Positions 1 through 11,270 of a DNA stretch of 64,000 bases are shown here, one piece after another. The position numbers and the translations under genes are program-made. How positions within the stretch are numbered: position 1 is the stretch's first letter; the number at the start of each line of letters is the position of its first letter. The notes beneath the pieces were generated by a model that searched no databases, was not told the origin of the DNA, and was given only the letters and a program-made list of their open reading frames with translations. This stretch comes from Melitaea cinxia (taxonomy: Eukaryota; Arthropoda; Insecta; Lepidoptera; Nymphalidae), in assembly GCF_905220565.1 (NCBI RefSeq), contig NC_059417.1:10588518-10652517 (forward strand), in the 5' to 3' direction.

Positions 1-1
1 C

Positions 2-142
2 GATGTCCATATCAATAGGGATGTACCTGAACCAAGTGGTGTTATCGATTTATTCGATATACCGGTTTTTGCAGCAATGGCTCAGGATAAAGGTAGAATT
101 AATAGACAAATTCTATCAGATGTTATAGGAAGATTACATTAG
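2..142 (+). CDS. 3' terminal exon of an unidentified gene (partial)
   Basis: An open frame enters from the left edge and stops with TAG at 140-142, giving 46 residues that end in DVIGRLH. The peptide is mixed acidic/hydrophobic (LFDIPVFAAMAQDKGRI near the middle) with no motif I can name. A canonical AATAAA at 189-194, 47 bases after the stop, supports a genuine gene 3' end. The upstream splice site and the rest of the gene lie outside the window, so the product cannot be assigned. Confidence 0.6.
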   Translation, partial: DVHINRDVPEPSGVIDLFDIPVFAAMAQDKGRINRQILSDVIGRLH

Positions 143-188
143 GAAATGAAATTTTGTTTTCAAATTGTTTTTTATTAATTTTACCCCA

Positions 189-194
189 AATAAA
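189..194 (+). terminator. polyadenylation signal AATAAA
   Basis: Canonical hexamer 47 bases after the TAG of the left-edge gene; position fits a cleavage/polyadenylation signal. Confidence 0.5.
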
Positions 195-414
195 TGTTTT
201 GTATATAATCTACCTTTCGTTCTTACTTTCATATTCCATAGAAAAATAATATATCAAGAAGTGGGTACCTACAATACCTCACAACCTGAATAAAAACTAC
301 ATTTTACAAATGCTAAAGAAAAAAAATATTTTGAAGTAAATGAGTATACCTTTACTATACACAATTATTTTAAATGCAAAATAGGTTTTCTTGCTAAATA
401 TATCTGATACTGAA

Positions 415-674
415 TCTATAATATAAAAATGAGTCGCTGAATGTGTTGCTAAGCGCAAAACTCGAGAACGGTTGGACCGAATTTGCTAATTCTTTTTTAT
501 AAATATTCCTTGAAGTACGAGGATGGTTCTTACGGAGAGAAAAATTCTAAAAAAAAAAAATTAAATTTCATGAAAAAGTCTAAAAACAACACTTTTCTCT
601 ACTCCCATACAAAAGATTTGTGATAATACTTAAAAGTCACTGTTAGGCGATACGAAGTTCGCCGGGTCAGCTAG
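415..674 (+). mobile_element. non-autonomous Helitron (260 bp)
   Basis: Begins with TCTATAATATAAAAATGAG directly after an A and ends with GCCGGGTCAGCTAG directly before a T, the A/T insertion rule and CTAG end of Helitrons. No coding capacity. A near-identical copy starts at 47107 and is interrupted by the RTE element there, which independently supports these ends. Confidence 0.75.
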
Positions 675-796
675 TAATAAATAAAATAACATGATAGCAT
701 CGTAATATAAATAAATAAAATATAATTATCTATTTTTAACATTATATTATTCTCGCTCTTGTTAAACTTCTTCTTCTTGCCTGGCTCTTTCTCATT

Positions 797-1010
797 TCAT
801 TTGCGGTTGGCACTCCGTATTATGTGCCTCCAGAGAACTCGGCCCTGGGTCATCTTTTTGTTAACTTGGGCTTCTTTAAGGTTCTTGTTTACTACAGACA
901 CCCATGTGACTCGGGGTCTTCCTCGTCCTCGGGGTTTAGAATCGATATCTAGCACTTTTCTGATCATGTGGTCGAATGGCCTCGAAACGCGTCCGTTTCA
1001 CCGCAGGCGG
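797..1010 (-). mobile_element. LINE 3' end fragment, C-terminus of a reverse transcriptase
   Basis: The minus strand reads a peptide containing SKPRGRGRPRVTW, then NKNLKEAQ and RVLWRHIIRS, stopping at 797-799. The arrangement GRPR-x-W ... DLKEA ... WR is typical of the C-terminal tail of endonuclease/reverse transcriptase LINEs in insects. An AAG-rich tail follows the stop at 759-796. Only the tail remains; the plus-strand frame through here is a shadow. Confidence 0.7.
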
Positions 1011-1338
1011 CTCTCCTGTTTTTTTTTTTTTTTTTAATACTATGAGTATTGAATTAACTATGAATTAATAGTATTGGAATTGACTTGGATTGATTAGCTT
1101 TCAATACATGTTTACGTAAACTTTCGAGAAAAAAAGAGATATTTTCGTCAAGTCATTGCTCATCTGAATAAAATTAATATTTACAAAAGGCAAACAATAA
1201 AATCTATTTAACGTATTTCTTATCTTTCTATTATTAATTGAATATTTTATTATTTATGATTATTTTACATACTCAATTTAACTTCTTATATGAGTATACT
1301 TTTTGCTGACATTTTACAATAAAACTTAATTCATAAAT

Positions 1339-2988
1339 ATGATTATTAAACTCGGCGTACATTGTATTCTATTATTTTCTTATGTCACAAATTTATCGTA
1401 CGGTTTCAACGTATTAACATTAAATAATTCAAAAGATGTTACAAAGTATTTTGATACAAATGAAAGAGCAAAAGACTATAGTAACAAAATATTACTTATC
1501 AAAGCTCCTAAGGATTATCACAGCCCTGAGAGATTATTGAAAAAATATACGAATTTATACAATAACAAAATTTTAGTAAAAAGAATAATTCCGCATTTCT
1601 TGAAACCAACAGGATTGGAGTATGACTACAAATACGGAACGCTTTACAAACCGCTTGTAAGAATTCATAAACAAAAGCAACAATCATCTTTCGAAGATAA
1701 TGACGGAAATATAGTTTCTTTCACTATAAAAAACGAGCCGAAATTAAAACATTTTAAACTGAATAAAGTTGATAACATTGACCAGGAACTATTAGCTCCA
1801 TTTAGAATGTCACAACTAGAAAATGAAATTGTAGCATTAAGAAAAATTCAGAAGATTATAAGAAATATTGATTCAAGAACAAGTAGATTGAAGGCTTACG
1901 ACAAAGTTATAAAAGTAATCAATAGTATGCTAAGAACAAACACTCAGTTCGAAAAGTCTGGTGAAGATAACGATCCTCTAGCGCCTGGTAAGTTAATATT
2001 CACAGAAGAGAAAGAGGAGGTCACGGAGAAACAAAAGGTCTGGATGCCGCATTACCCAGCATGGAATTTTTGGACTGTAAGTTTAGTATTAATTTACCGT
2101 TAAAAATTCGGTTCACCGTGGAAAATATTTATGAATTATTACTAAATTACTATACGAAACAAAAAAGTTGTTGATATAGGGACGTCTTTTATTTCTTGTT
2201 TTACATGCTAAAATGTTATTTTATAAATTTCAACAATAAAAATAAATAAATTATAAAATGACTTTTGAACCAGAGTAACTCAGACAGTACATTTATGAGC
2301 TCGCCATTAGGCTAGTTACCAATAACGAAGAGAAATTAAGGGTAATTAAGCGTCTTAAGTACTTTGAAGTTCATACCTACATTTATTTATTCGATCGCTA
2401 AACACTATAATAATATAATTAAAACAATGCCACGCGCTGTTACCGCTCTTAATCCCCCGTGAAACTTAACGTGGTGCAGGGATTCCTGCGCGTTGAGTTG
2501 AACAATTTTTGCACGGAGCGGCAATATCGAAGAATTATCGGTAAAAATATCGTTATTTAGTGACGCCAGAAGTGTAACACTATCGGTATCGTTATAATTC
2601 TATTTACCGGTAAAACTTAAAAAACGTTTCCGTTACCTAATTATCCTTAAAAACTTTAACAGTATACAAAGCATCGGAACAGTAGTTAACGCTACTTACG
2701 GGTATTTTATAATGGTAATTAGTAACGTTTAAATTAGCCCAGCCACCAGCTTCATATCGTTTCTTTAGGAGAAACTACAAAAAAGATTTGGCGCGTGGTA
2801 GATTGAGTGAGAGTCAAGTGAGGGTCGGTTTTGTCACTCATTATCGGGTTCGGGTTCGAGGCTGACCGTGTCATTATAATATTGAAATAAAATATTTTTT
2901 TCAGTATAAGAAAACCATTCATCAAGATCCATGTCCTGGAGCACAGGTGAAAATGGGAAACATGTGTATTTGGACACCGCCACATTAA
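1339..2988 (+). CDS. unrecognised secreted protein, two exons
   Basis: Exon 1 is 1339-2076 (246 codons) and ends at a consensus donor ACT|GTAAGT. Exon 2 is 2905-2988, after an acceptor TTTTTTTCAG at 2895-2904, and ends in TAA; both junctions are phase 0, giving about 273 residues. The first 21 residues (MIIKLGVHCILLFSYVTNLS...) form a hydrophobic signal peptide. The mature part is rich in Lys, Asn and Ile, mostly low-complexity helix-like sequence with no domain I know. The C-terminus encoded by exon 2 carries two cysteines in PCPGAQVKMGNMC and ends in CIWTPPH. The start is the first ATG ahead of the signal peptide. No transmembrane segment is seen beyond the signal. Function unknown; the reading frame retained across the intron is the main evidence that it is real. 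Confidence 0.7.
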
Positions 2989-3700
2989 CAATTGACAAAA
3001 ATTATTGCTGTGCCTCCTGTGACAAATGATACAAGTCGATAATCATCATTTTACAGAAGAGCAAAAACGAGGTTTCAAATATTCTTGTTTGTCAACTAAT
3101 TGGCTAGATAAAACTTCTTCTTTTGTAGAGTAAAACATTATCTTTCAATATACATTTTAGTTTTTTTTTTTTTTTTGGTAAGTATTTCATTTTGAAAAAA
3201 ATCCCTGCTGAAAATTCCAAATAAAAAACGATGATTTGTATGGGAAGTTATTGTAAACTATTGTGTGTTTGAAACAAGGATTCTAAAATTTTCATACAAT
3301 TTTTATTTGTTTTTATCTGGGCTATCTGGATTCCAGAGAGATCTCTCTAGCGCCGGAGCTGTCACGGAACGAAATTATGCCGATAAACGGCCTAATTTTG
3401 AGGGTAGGTCTATATGGGATATCTTTTTTTTTCAAGAATGGTGCATTACCTTGTATTGCTAATGGTGTGGGGGGTTGAGGGGGACTCTCCCATCCCCCCT
3501 CAACCCTTTTCACCCTTAAATTCGAGCCAAACGATTTTAAATCCTACCCGAACTTTTAATTTGTACTATTTCAAATTTATTAAGTGAAATGAAAACTAAT
3601 AATTATGATGATACTTGTACAGTAAGGTTTCTTTACATTTATATCTGTATATAATATAGAATAAATGATCATAGCGTTATGTATTTCAAACAATACTTCA
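2989..3700. other. intergenic stretch with T-rich run and a short repeated motif
   Basis: No gene seen. A possible AATAAA at 3220-3225 could serve the secreted-protein gene. The motif ACGAAATTATGCCG near 3369 recurs near 11674 inside a hAT-like element, so part of this stretch is probably old transposon DNA. Confidence 0.4.
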
Positions 3701-3701
3701 T

Positions 3702-4037
3702 GCTTCAGCCTTTAATATCCCACTACTGGGCATAGGCCTTTTTCCCCATGTAGAGGAAGGATCAGAGCTTAATCCACCACGCTGCTCCAATGCGGGTTGG
3801 CGGATATATTCCCTACTATGAGTAACGATCGTTATCAGGCGTAGATGATAACAACCGGGACCGACGGCTTAACGTGCTCTCCGAGGCACGGTGGGGAGAC
3901 TTACAAGGACTGCACAAACACCCAGAGCACGGCAAACACCTGTATGGCCAATACAAATGTTTGTCATGTGCGGGGATCGAACCCGCAACCGCCAGCGCAA
4001 CAGGCACAATCCATAGTTGTGACTATTGCGCCAACGT
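3702..4037 (-). repeat. tRNA-derived SINE, near full length
   Basis: Read on the minus strand it begins with a tRNA-like head containing a B-box-like GGTTCGATCCC and ends GAGGCCTATGCCCAGTAGTG ... AGGCTGAAG. The same order of blocks occurs at 14488-14825 and 59421-59672. The RNA polymerase III promoter boxes are probably functional only in young copies; this one is moderately diverged. Confidence 0.75.
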
Positions 4038-4332
4038 CAAGTAAGAAATTAAATCCTGTTATTTTGATACAATCTAATTTCAAACAAATAATAAAGAAAT
4101 AAATAACCCTTTATTATTTTTTTCTTATCACTCGTCTATTCACATAAGTTACCTGAATTTGCCTGTTTTCGAAAGTTTTAGTTCCAAAGGAATACAGCGC
4201 TAGTCACATTGTATTCACGAAAATTTTACTGAAAAATAAATATTTTTTAAAGCATTTAGGATAGCAAAGCACGAAAAATAGCGTTAAATACTTGTACTTA
4301 GAATGATATTCACGACTTTTTCTCTGTTGTAT

Positions 4333-4660
4333 CATCATCACTTCAGCCTATCGCAGTCCACTGGCCTTTCCAAGTTCGCGCCAGGCATTATGGCGCCAAT
4401 TCATGTGTTTTACCCATAGTCACCACGCTGGGCAGGCGGGTTGGTGATCGCAGGGCTGGCTTTGTCGGACAGAAGACGCTGCTGCCCATCTTCGGCCTGT
4501 GTATTTCCAAACCAGCAGTCGGATGGTTATCCCGCCATCGGTAGGATTTATAAGTTCCAAGCTAGTAGTGGACCTTTTTTATCCCTTAGTCAACTCTTAC
4601 GACATCTACGAGAAGAGAGTGGGTGGCTATATTCTTTACTGCCGTAATGACACGGCTAAG
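4333..4660 (-). repeat. RTE-derived short element (head plus tail, no ORF), old copy
   Basis: On the minus strand the left part matches the 5' UTR of the RTE element at 47306-50534 (blocks CCACGCTGGGCAGGCGGGTT and GACGCTGCTGCCCATCTTCG on the plus strand) and the end matches the RTE 3' terminus (CTTCAGCCTATCGCAGTCCA). The ORF is missing. It is more diverged than the copies at 33802 and 60873, and I could not find a clear target duplication. Confidence 0.75.
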
Positions 4661-4689
4661 ACTAAGTTTACGGAAGTTCAGTTTAACGG

Positions 4690-4815
4690 AAGTTAACAAG
4701 AGCGTTAACATTTTTTGAAGTTAATGTAAAAGTTAATCCGTTAAGCAGTTAACTTCGTTAATTAAGCATTGTTAACTTCGTTAATTAACGATTAACGGAT
4801 TAACGAGTTAATGCC
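4690..4815. repeat. GTTAAC-rich low-complexity stretch
   Basis: Repeated GTTAAC and TTAACG words (for example GTTAACTTCGTTAATTAA twice) next to the RTE-derived copy. No gene. Confidence 0.4.
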
Positions 4816-5146
4816 CACCTTTATTCAAAAACACCTTCGAATCGTTATCTTACAAATTACAATTTTAATTATCGTTAATCACTATTAACTACTAAGCTAC
4901 TGCTTCACTAAGCTACAACCGATTCGGAATGTAGATTCTGCAAAGCAGAACCGACACGAAACTCCGCAATTACTCTTTTCAAAAAAAAACCCTGTTAAAG
5001 GATATCTTTATAATGGTCTATCTACAGTCTATGGTCATTAAGAAAATGGGCATTCATGTCTGCCATTTAGCTTAGCCACGCCCTGTGACCAGTTAAATCG
5101 TGATAAAATAAAACGCCTGGCTGAAGATATAAGTTCTTTAATTGGT

Positions 5147-5393
5147 TAATTTACATACATACATACATACATATAATCACGCCTCTTTTCCGTAAGGGTA
5201 GGCAGAAACACTTTCTTCCACTTACTACGATCCTTACATACTTGTTTCGCTTCGTCCACTTTCATTATTCCCTTCATACATGCTCTTCGGTTTAGGGTAC
5301 TCTTGACCTGGCCTTTTTTCAAGACGTCCCTTATTTGGTCTCGAAACGTCCGCCTAGGTCCCAACCCTTTCATTCACACTCGCTTTAATTACT
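5147..5393 (-). mobile_element. LINE C-terminal fragment
   Basis: Minus-strand reading contains RRTFRDQIRDVLKKGQV, then NRRACMKGIM, VDEAKQVCKDRSKWK and a CATA microsatellite tail (plus strand 5153-5172). The pattern RR-x-F-x-D-x-I-R-D-V-L-K-K-G ... DRSKW is a common transposon-derived tail in Lepidoptera. Truncated and without a reverse transcriptase core. Confidence 0.6.
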
Positions 5394-5399
5394 TGGTTA

Positions 5400-6000
5400 A
5401 TTTAAACGTTCTAAATTACCAAGTACTTTCTGAACTCCAATAAACTATACTTTGTATTTCATCGACATATTGACAAATTAATGTTTTGACCAACAATAAC
5501 TATATAAATATTCTACATAGGTATATAAATTCATTTATAGCACGGTAACACAGAATAAAACTAACTTATTTAATTTTAAGATCTTTATTATAATTCTACA
5601 AACATTCTTAAAAATAATACAAATAAAAAGCCATTTTCGAGAATTTTTTTTTTAAATAATCATCATTGAGAGTATATTTTTTTCTATAATCTGATATGTT
5701 AGATATTTAGCTATGAATATATTATAATTTGCTTAAAATTATTTTACAAGGCATAAAATGAGACACAGCCTATTATCATAGCGCTATTGGATTATTTCCC
5801 TTTTTTTATATTAAGAACAAAAATAATAATATAATATTAACTTTTTATAGTTAATAAGAAAAAGAAAACGCGAAGTTAATTAATAATATTTTAGAAAAAC
5901 ATTTAAAAAAATTAGTTAAAATTTATAAGACATAAATATAGAATTTACCTTCTCTTTTCGTAATATAGCTTTCTCTTTTACACTCGAATAATAATTGCAA
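5400..6000. other. AT-rich intergenic, nothing recognised
   Basis: Very AT-rich sequence between the LINE fragment and the 3' end of the proteinase gene. No conserved reading frame or repeat signature seen. Confidence 0.4.
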
Positions 6001-6036
6001 AACATAATTGCATAAAGAGAGCATAATATGAGATTC

Positions 6037-6042
6037 TTTATT
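6037..6042 (-). terminator. possible polyadenylation signal of the 26/29 kDa proteinase gene
   Basis: TTTATT on the plus strand is AATAAA on the minus strand, about 160 bases past the stop at 6201. Other AT-rich candidates exist nearby. Confidence 0.3.
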
Positions 6043-6200
6043 ATCTGCCTATTAGTTACATATTATTATTTCATAAAAAAAAAAAATAGTTTTCTTATCA
6101 CATAAAAACCTCCTTTCTACCTTTTTTTTTTGGAGTTTAAATTCTAAGGAGTTAACTCCAGTTGCATGTCGTAGCTGACATACACACTGTTATTGTCAAT

Positions 6201-9200
6201 CTAAATTAACACGTAAGTGGGAGCCGCCTGGACACCACAATTATCATCTTTCATAGACATAAGTACATAACCATCATTTCCCCATAGGTTAGACCATGAA
6301 TTCTTGATCAGCCAATACTTCTGACCATTTAGAACACCGTAGCCGACCGCCAAGACTGCGTGGTCTAATTCGTCCACTTGATTTTTACTGAAACAAATTA
6401 AAATTGTGAGATAACAGATAAAAAATATTTTGAAGTCTGATAAAAAATAAATATTAACCCACAAAAACGACACATACAGTGAACTTTTATCTGTGGTAAC
6501 TCAATTTAAACATCAAAAGTTTTTAAAAGACTGATCTTATATAAAAGGAAAGTTTTTAGGCTATAATAAATTACACTAAAACTTGTGAAATCTGGTACTA
6601 CAAATAAAGATAAAGTTATAGGGGTAACCTAATAATAACAAATAATGCATTAAAAATTGTTAAATCAAACAATACCTTAATATTTTTTATTTGTGAAAGA
6701 AATTTTATTGAAACTATTACAATCGCGATCATGATTCAACCTGTAATATCCCACTGCTGGGCATAGGCCTCTTACCCCGTGTAGGAGACGGATCAGAGCT
6801 TAATCCACAACACCACTCCACTGTGGGTTTGTGGATATACTCCCTACTATAAGATACAATCGCCATCAGGAATACATGATAACAACCGGGATCAAATGCT
6901 TAACGTGCTCTCCGAGGCACAGTGGAAAGACCCACAGACTTTAAAAGAAGAAGAAAGAAGAGAAACCAGACCGGAAATAAATATTTGTATAAATGCATAT
7001 ATCCACTCCGAAGAATTGGCACACGCACCATTACGTCAGAGCCGTAGTTGATAACATTCAACATAAACTTCTTCGATACGATATTATAAGATTCAGTCTG
7101 TACATCCCATTGCTAGGCCTATGCCTAGGGCTATCCCTCTTTCTCCATGTAGGAGACGGATTGGAGCTTAATCTACCACACTGCTCCACTGCGGGTTGGC
7201 AACGGGCAGGTTAAGTTATATCAGGGTTAATAAAACGCGATTATTATAATACTAATATAAAATTTTACCCATACACACCATTGAGGTTCATAGTACACTC
7301 CGTTGGAATAAAAGCTGAAGGTCTTGTGTGAAGCGTCGATAGCCACCGATATCGGTCCATGCTTGAAAATCGCCAGCTGTTATGAAATAAATTATAAAAA
7401 TTATTATTTATATCCTTTATTTGTAGAATACATATTTCTTTACTAGAACAATTAATTTACACATAATTTGAAACAAAATATTAAAGGTTTTAATTTTTTT
7501 ATAATTATTAATTATTCTTTTATACTAACTATTTTTTGCAAAATACTTCAGACATTATAAATATTCAAGCAATTGCCTACGTTAGCACTTATTGTTCCCA
7601 ACATACCTTCAAGGCATTCTCATTTTTGGTGGTAACGTTGACCCATCCCTTGATTGTTGTCACCAATGTGACATTATCAATGTGACAGTAGCCGTCCTGA
7701 AACAAAACGTATAAAGTATAACTAATAGATAGTAGGATGATCTTCGGGTTATATCATTTTGTAAGTTCTTTTTGTTGTATTTTATTTGTATTACTAGCGA
7801 CCCGCCCCGGCTGCGCACAGATGCAATGCTGATACTAAATATACTACAGAATGTCTTTATTTATAGTGTGAAACTAGCTTAATGACATGGTTATTAACAT
7901 AATAACAACAACATTCAAATATGCGTCGTTAGATTACACGTTGTTACAGAATGCGTTGAGGAAATAAAGGTTCACTGCTCGTTCCTGGTAGGTGACAGCA
8001 TGATAATATGTAGCCTATATATTAACCCGACTTCTTAATAATATTCGTGCCAAATTTGAAGTAAATCCATGCGGTTCTTTTTGTGTTTATCCCGGACATA
8101 CATACAGACAAACAGACAAAAATTCTAAAAACTATATTTTTGGCTTCGGTATCGATTGTAGATCACACCCCAAGTATTCTTTAAAAAAAATATTCAATGT
8201 ACAGTTTTGACTTTCCTACCATTTTATTATATGTATAGATTATGATTATTAATTAAGATCCTTAAAATTCCTTATTTATTTTTCAATAATGATAACTTTT
8301 AACCTTTTGAGCACCACACCTCAAATCCATTCCCGTCCCCTGTACGCCAAGGCATAAATTGTATATCATTAAATGGTCAACTATAGGCGACTTCGGCTTT
8401 CTGGACATATCACTTACGTGGAATAAAAATGCATGTTTTTATTTCAATGTTTCTCAGTACGTGTAGTTCTAACAGACTTATTTTTTATACTCAAATGTTG
8501 CGGGGATATTCTATTATGAGAAACGTTGAATTAAAATACTAGAAATATTTGTTTAATAATTTTATTTAATATTTTTGTCGCCTATAGACGTCGTTGGCGC
8601 ACAGTGCTCGCAAGCCCTTGTCAAGTATAGGTGACTTTGGCGTTCAAAAGGTTAATGATAGATTTTTAAGTATGTGTAATATTTTAATTATTTATATCGG
8701 TGAAATATAGTCTTTTTTTAGTGATTTAATTTAATATGAATTCTTTTTTTATAACATTATTTGTATGTCATCTGTTTTCTTTTTTCCAAAATATGTGTAA
8801 CACCTTTAACTAAAGGAACACTTATACTTAATATTTTTGTAAAAATATGTTCATTTTCTGATTTTATTAGTGCATGTCTTATTAGTGTTAATATTAAATA
8901 AATAAATAAATAAAATAAAAATGGTCACCTGTCCCAAATACCCGCCGTAGTCCTCCTCAGTCGGCAGACCGTGCTTCATGATCCACTGATACGCCCTGTA
9001 GTCCTCACCGCCGTCGCAGCCGTTGTTACCGAAACTGTAAAACGGATGTATTAAATTTATTAATAAAATTAAAGAAACACGAATGTGCAGTCCCACAAGG
9101 ACTGCACAAACATTCAGACCACGGCAAACATAATGTATGGCCAATACAAATGTTTGTCATGTGCGGGGATCGAACCCGACACCGCCAGCGCAATAGCCAC

Positions 9201-11197
9201 AAACCAGTGCTGTGACCGTTGCGCCAAAACGTCAATATATTTATCTTTTCATTAATTCAATAATACTATTGAGTAATTCAATTGAAATTAATTACATGAA
9301 CACAACATAGAAATCAGGTCAAATTACTATAATTATGATATGTAGAATTGATTTTATAACGTATAATTAGGATATCATAGACTGTGACTGCGGAATGTAA
9401 GTGACAAGCACAACAAGAAGGGGTCAAGAAGCTGTAAATAAGTAATAACTCATAAGTAAGTTATAATACAGCCTGGCATCTGCAACGTCACCGAAATATC
9501 GGTTTAAGTTCAAGTTAAGTGTAGTTTTAGTAATGAGTTTCAAAATGATAATCACGGTAATTCCATATAGATTATATTTATATAAAAAGTAATTTGTGAG
9601 TGGTGACTAGCTAGTTAGTGGTAAGATGTTAATGGTAGGTGGGTAGAAGTAGGTGATATGTGGTAGGTTGGCGGATTTACCAAGATTGTCAGTAATAGGT
9701 GGTAGGTAGCAGGTGGTAGGTAGTAGGTGGTAGGTAGCAGGTGGTAGGTAGTAGGTGGTAGGTAGTAGGTGGTAGGTAGTAGGTGGTAGGTATTAGGTGG
9801 TAGGTGGTAGGTAATAGGTGGTAGGTGGTAGGTGGTAGGTAGTAGGTGGTAGGTAGTAGGTGGTAGGTAGTAGGTGGTAGGTAGTAGGTGGTAGGTATTA
9901 GGTGGTAGGTATTAGGTGGTAGGTATTAGGTGGTAGGTATTAGGTGGTAGGTAGTAGGTGGTAGGTAGTAGGTGGTAGGTAGTAGGTGGTAGGTATTAGG
10001 CGGTAGGTGGTAGGTAATAGGTGGTAGGTAGTAGGTGGTAGGAGGTAGTAGGTGGTAGGTAGAAGGTGGTAGGTAGTAGGTGGTAGGTAGAAGGTGGTAG
10101 GTAGTAGGTGGTAGGTAGTAGGTGGTAGGTATTAGGTGGTAGGTATTAGGTGGTAGGTATTAGGTGGTAGGTATTAGGTGGTAGGTAGTAGGTGGTAGGT
10201 GGTAGGTGGTAGGTAGTAGGTGGTAGGTATTAGGCGGTAGGTGGTAGGTAATAGGTGGTAGGTAGTAGGTGGTAGGTAGTAGGTGGTAGGTAGAAGGTGG
10301 TAGGTAGTAGGTGGTAGGTAGAAGGTGGTAGGTAGTAGGTGGTAGGTAGTAGGTGGTAGGTGGTAGGTAGTAGGTGGTAGGTAGTAGGCGGTAAGCGTCT
10401 CACCCCCAGGAGCAGTCGACGAGCGCCTGCTGGCTGAGGCGCACGAGGTGGCCGCCGTTGCGCAGGAACAGCGCGCCCTCCACCGCGCCCACCGTGCCGA
10501 ACGACCAGCAGGACCCGCACACCGACTGGTCTGTACATCACACGTCACGATACGTCTTTATACACATATTTTGGACGACGCGTTCGATTTTCTCGACTTA
10601 ATAATACTTCGTTATAGTAACAACACTTTTTGAGTTCATAATATTTTTTTAAGAATAATACGAATCAGCTTGTAGACTTAGCGATATTTAACTTATTGAC
10701 ATTTACCCGCACAAGTAAACAAATTGTCAGAATTTAAATTGTACTACCCGAAAATCCTAAGAAATCGAGACGTATAAAGATAAAACCCCGTGAAACGAGG
10801 AGACAGTAAACTCTTACCCTTAACAGGTGTAACAGCTCCAAACAGCCTCCAATCCATTTCGGGAGGTAACTTGTTACTCATTTCCTCTAGCTCGACCTCG
10901 CCGTAGGGGAATGGGAGACCTTATAAAACACAGATTAAAATTTATTTAATAGCCGACTAAGGTGCCTAGCAAATAACATTTTTTAAACTAACAGATGTTA
11001 ATTAAAACATTCTCTTTACAAGAAATAATTTAAAACTATATTTTTGAATTACTACGTGAAATATCAAGGCTGGAACCCCCTCTTTCTTAGCAAATACTAC
11101 TGGTGGTACCGGTATTGGTAGTATCCTAACTATAGGCGTCATACCGTTTTTTAAGGAGTAAACACTAATACTCATTATAGATGTATGAGATGTGTAT

Positions 11198-11270
<73 letters not shown>

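Noticed and set aside
759..1037. 92-codon plus-strand open frame
   Set aside because: Antisense of a LINE C-terminal fragment whose family motifs are on the minus strand.
2752..2991. 79-codon minus-strand open frame
   Set aside because: Antisense shadow of terminal exon 2905-2988 of the secreted-protein gene.
9600..10395. Interstitial telomere array (TTAGG)n
   Set aside because: TTAGG occurs only inside a longer ~14-base unit; there is no pure (TTAGG)n run.
10174..10548. Open frames of 103-124 codons rich in Tyr-His-Leu-Pro-Pro-Thr
   Set aside because: They are translations of the minisatellite running into proteinase exon 11; repeat DNA stays open in several frames.
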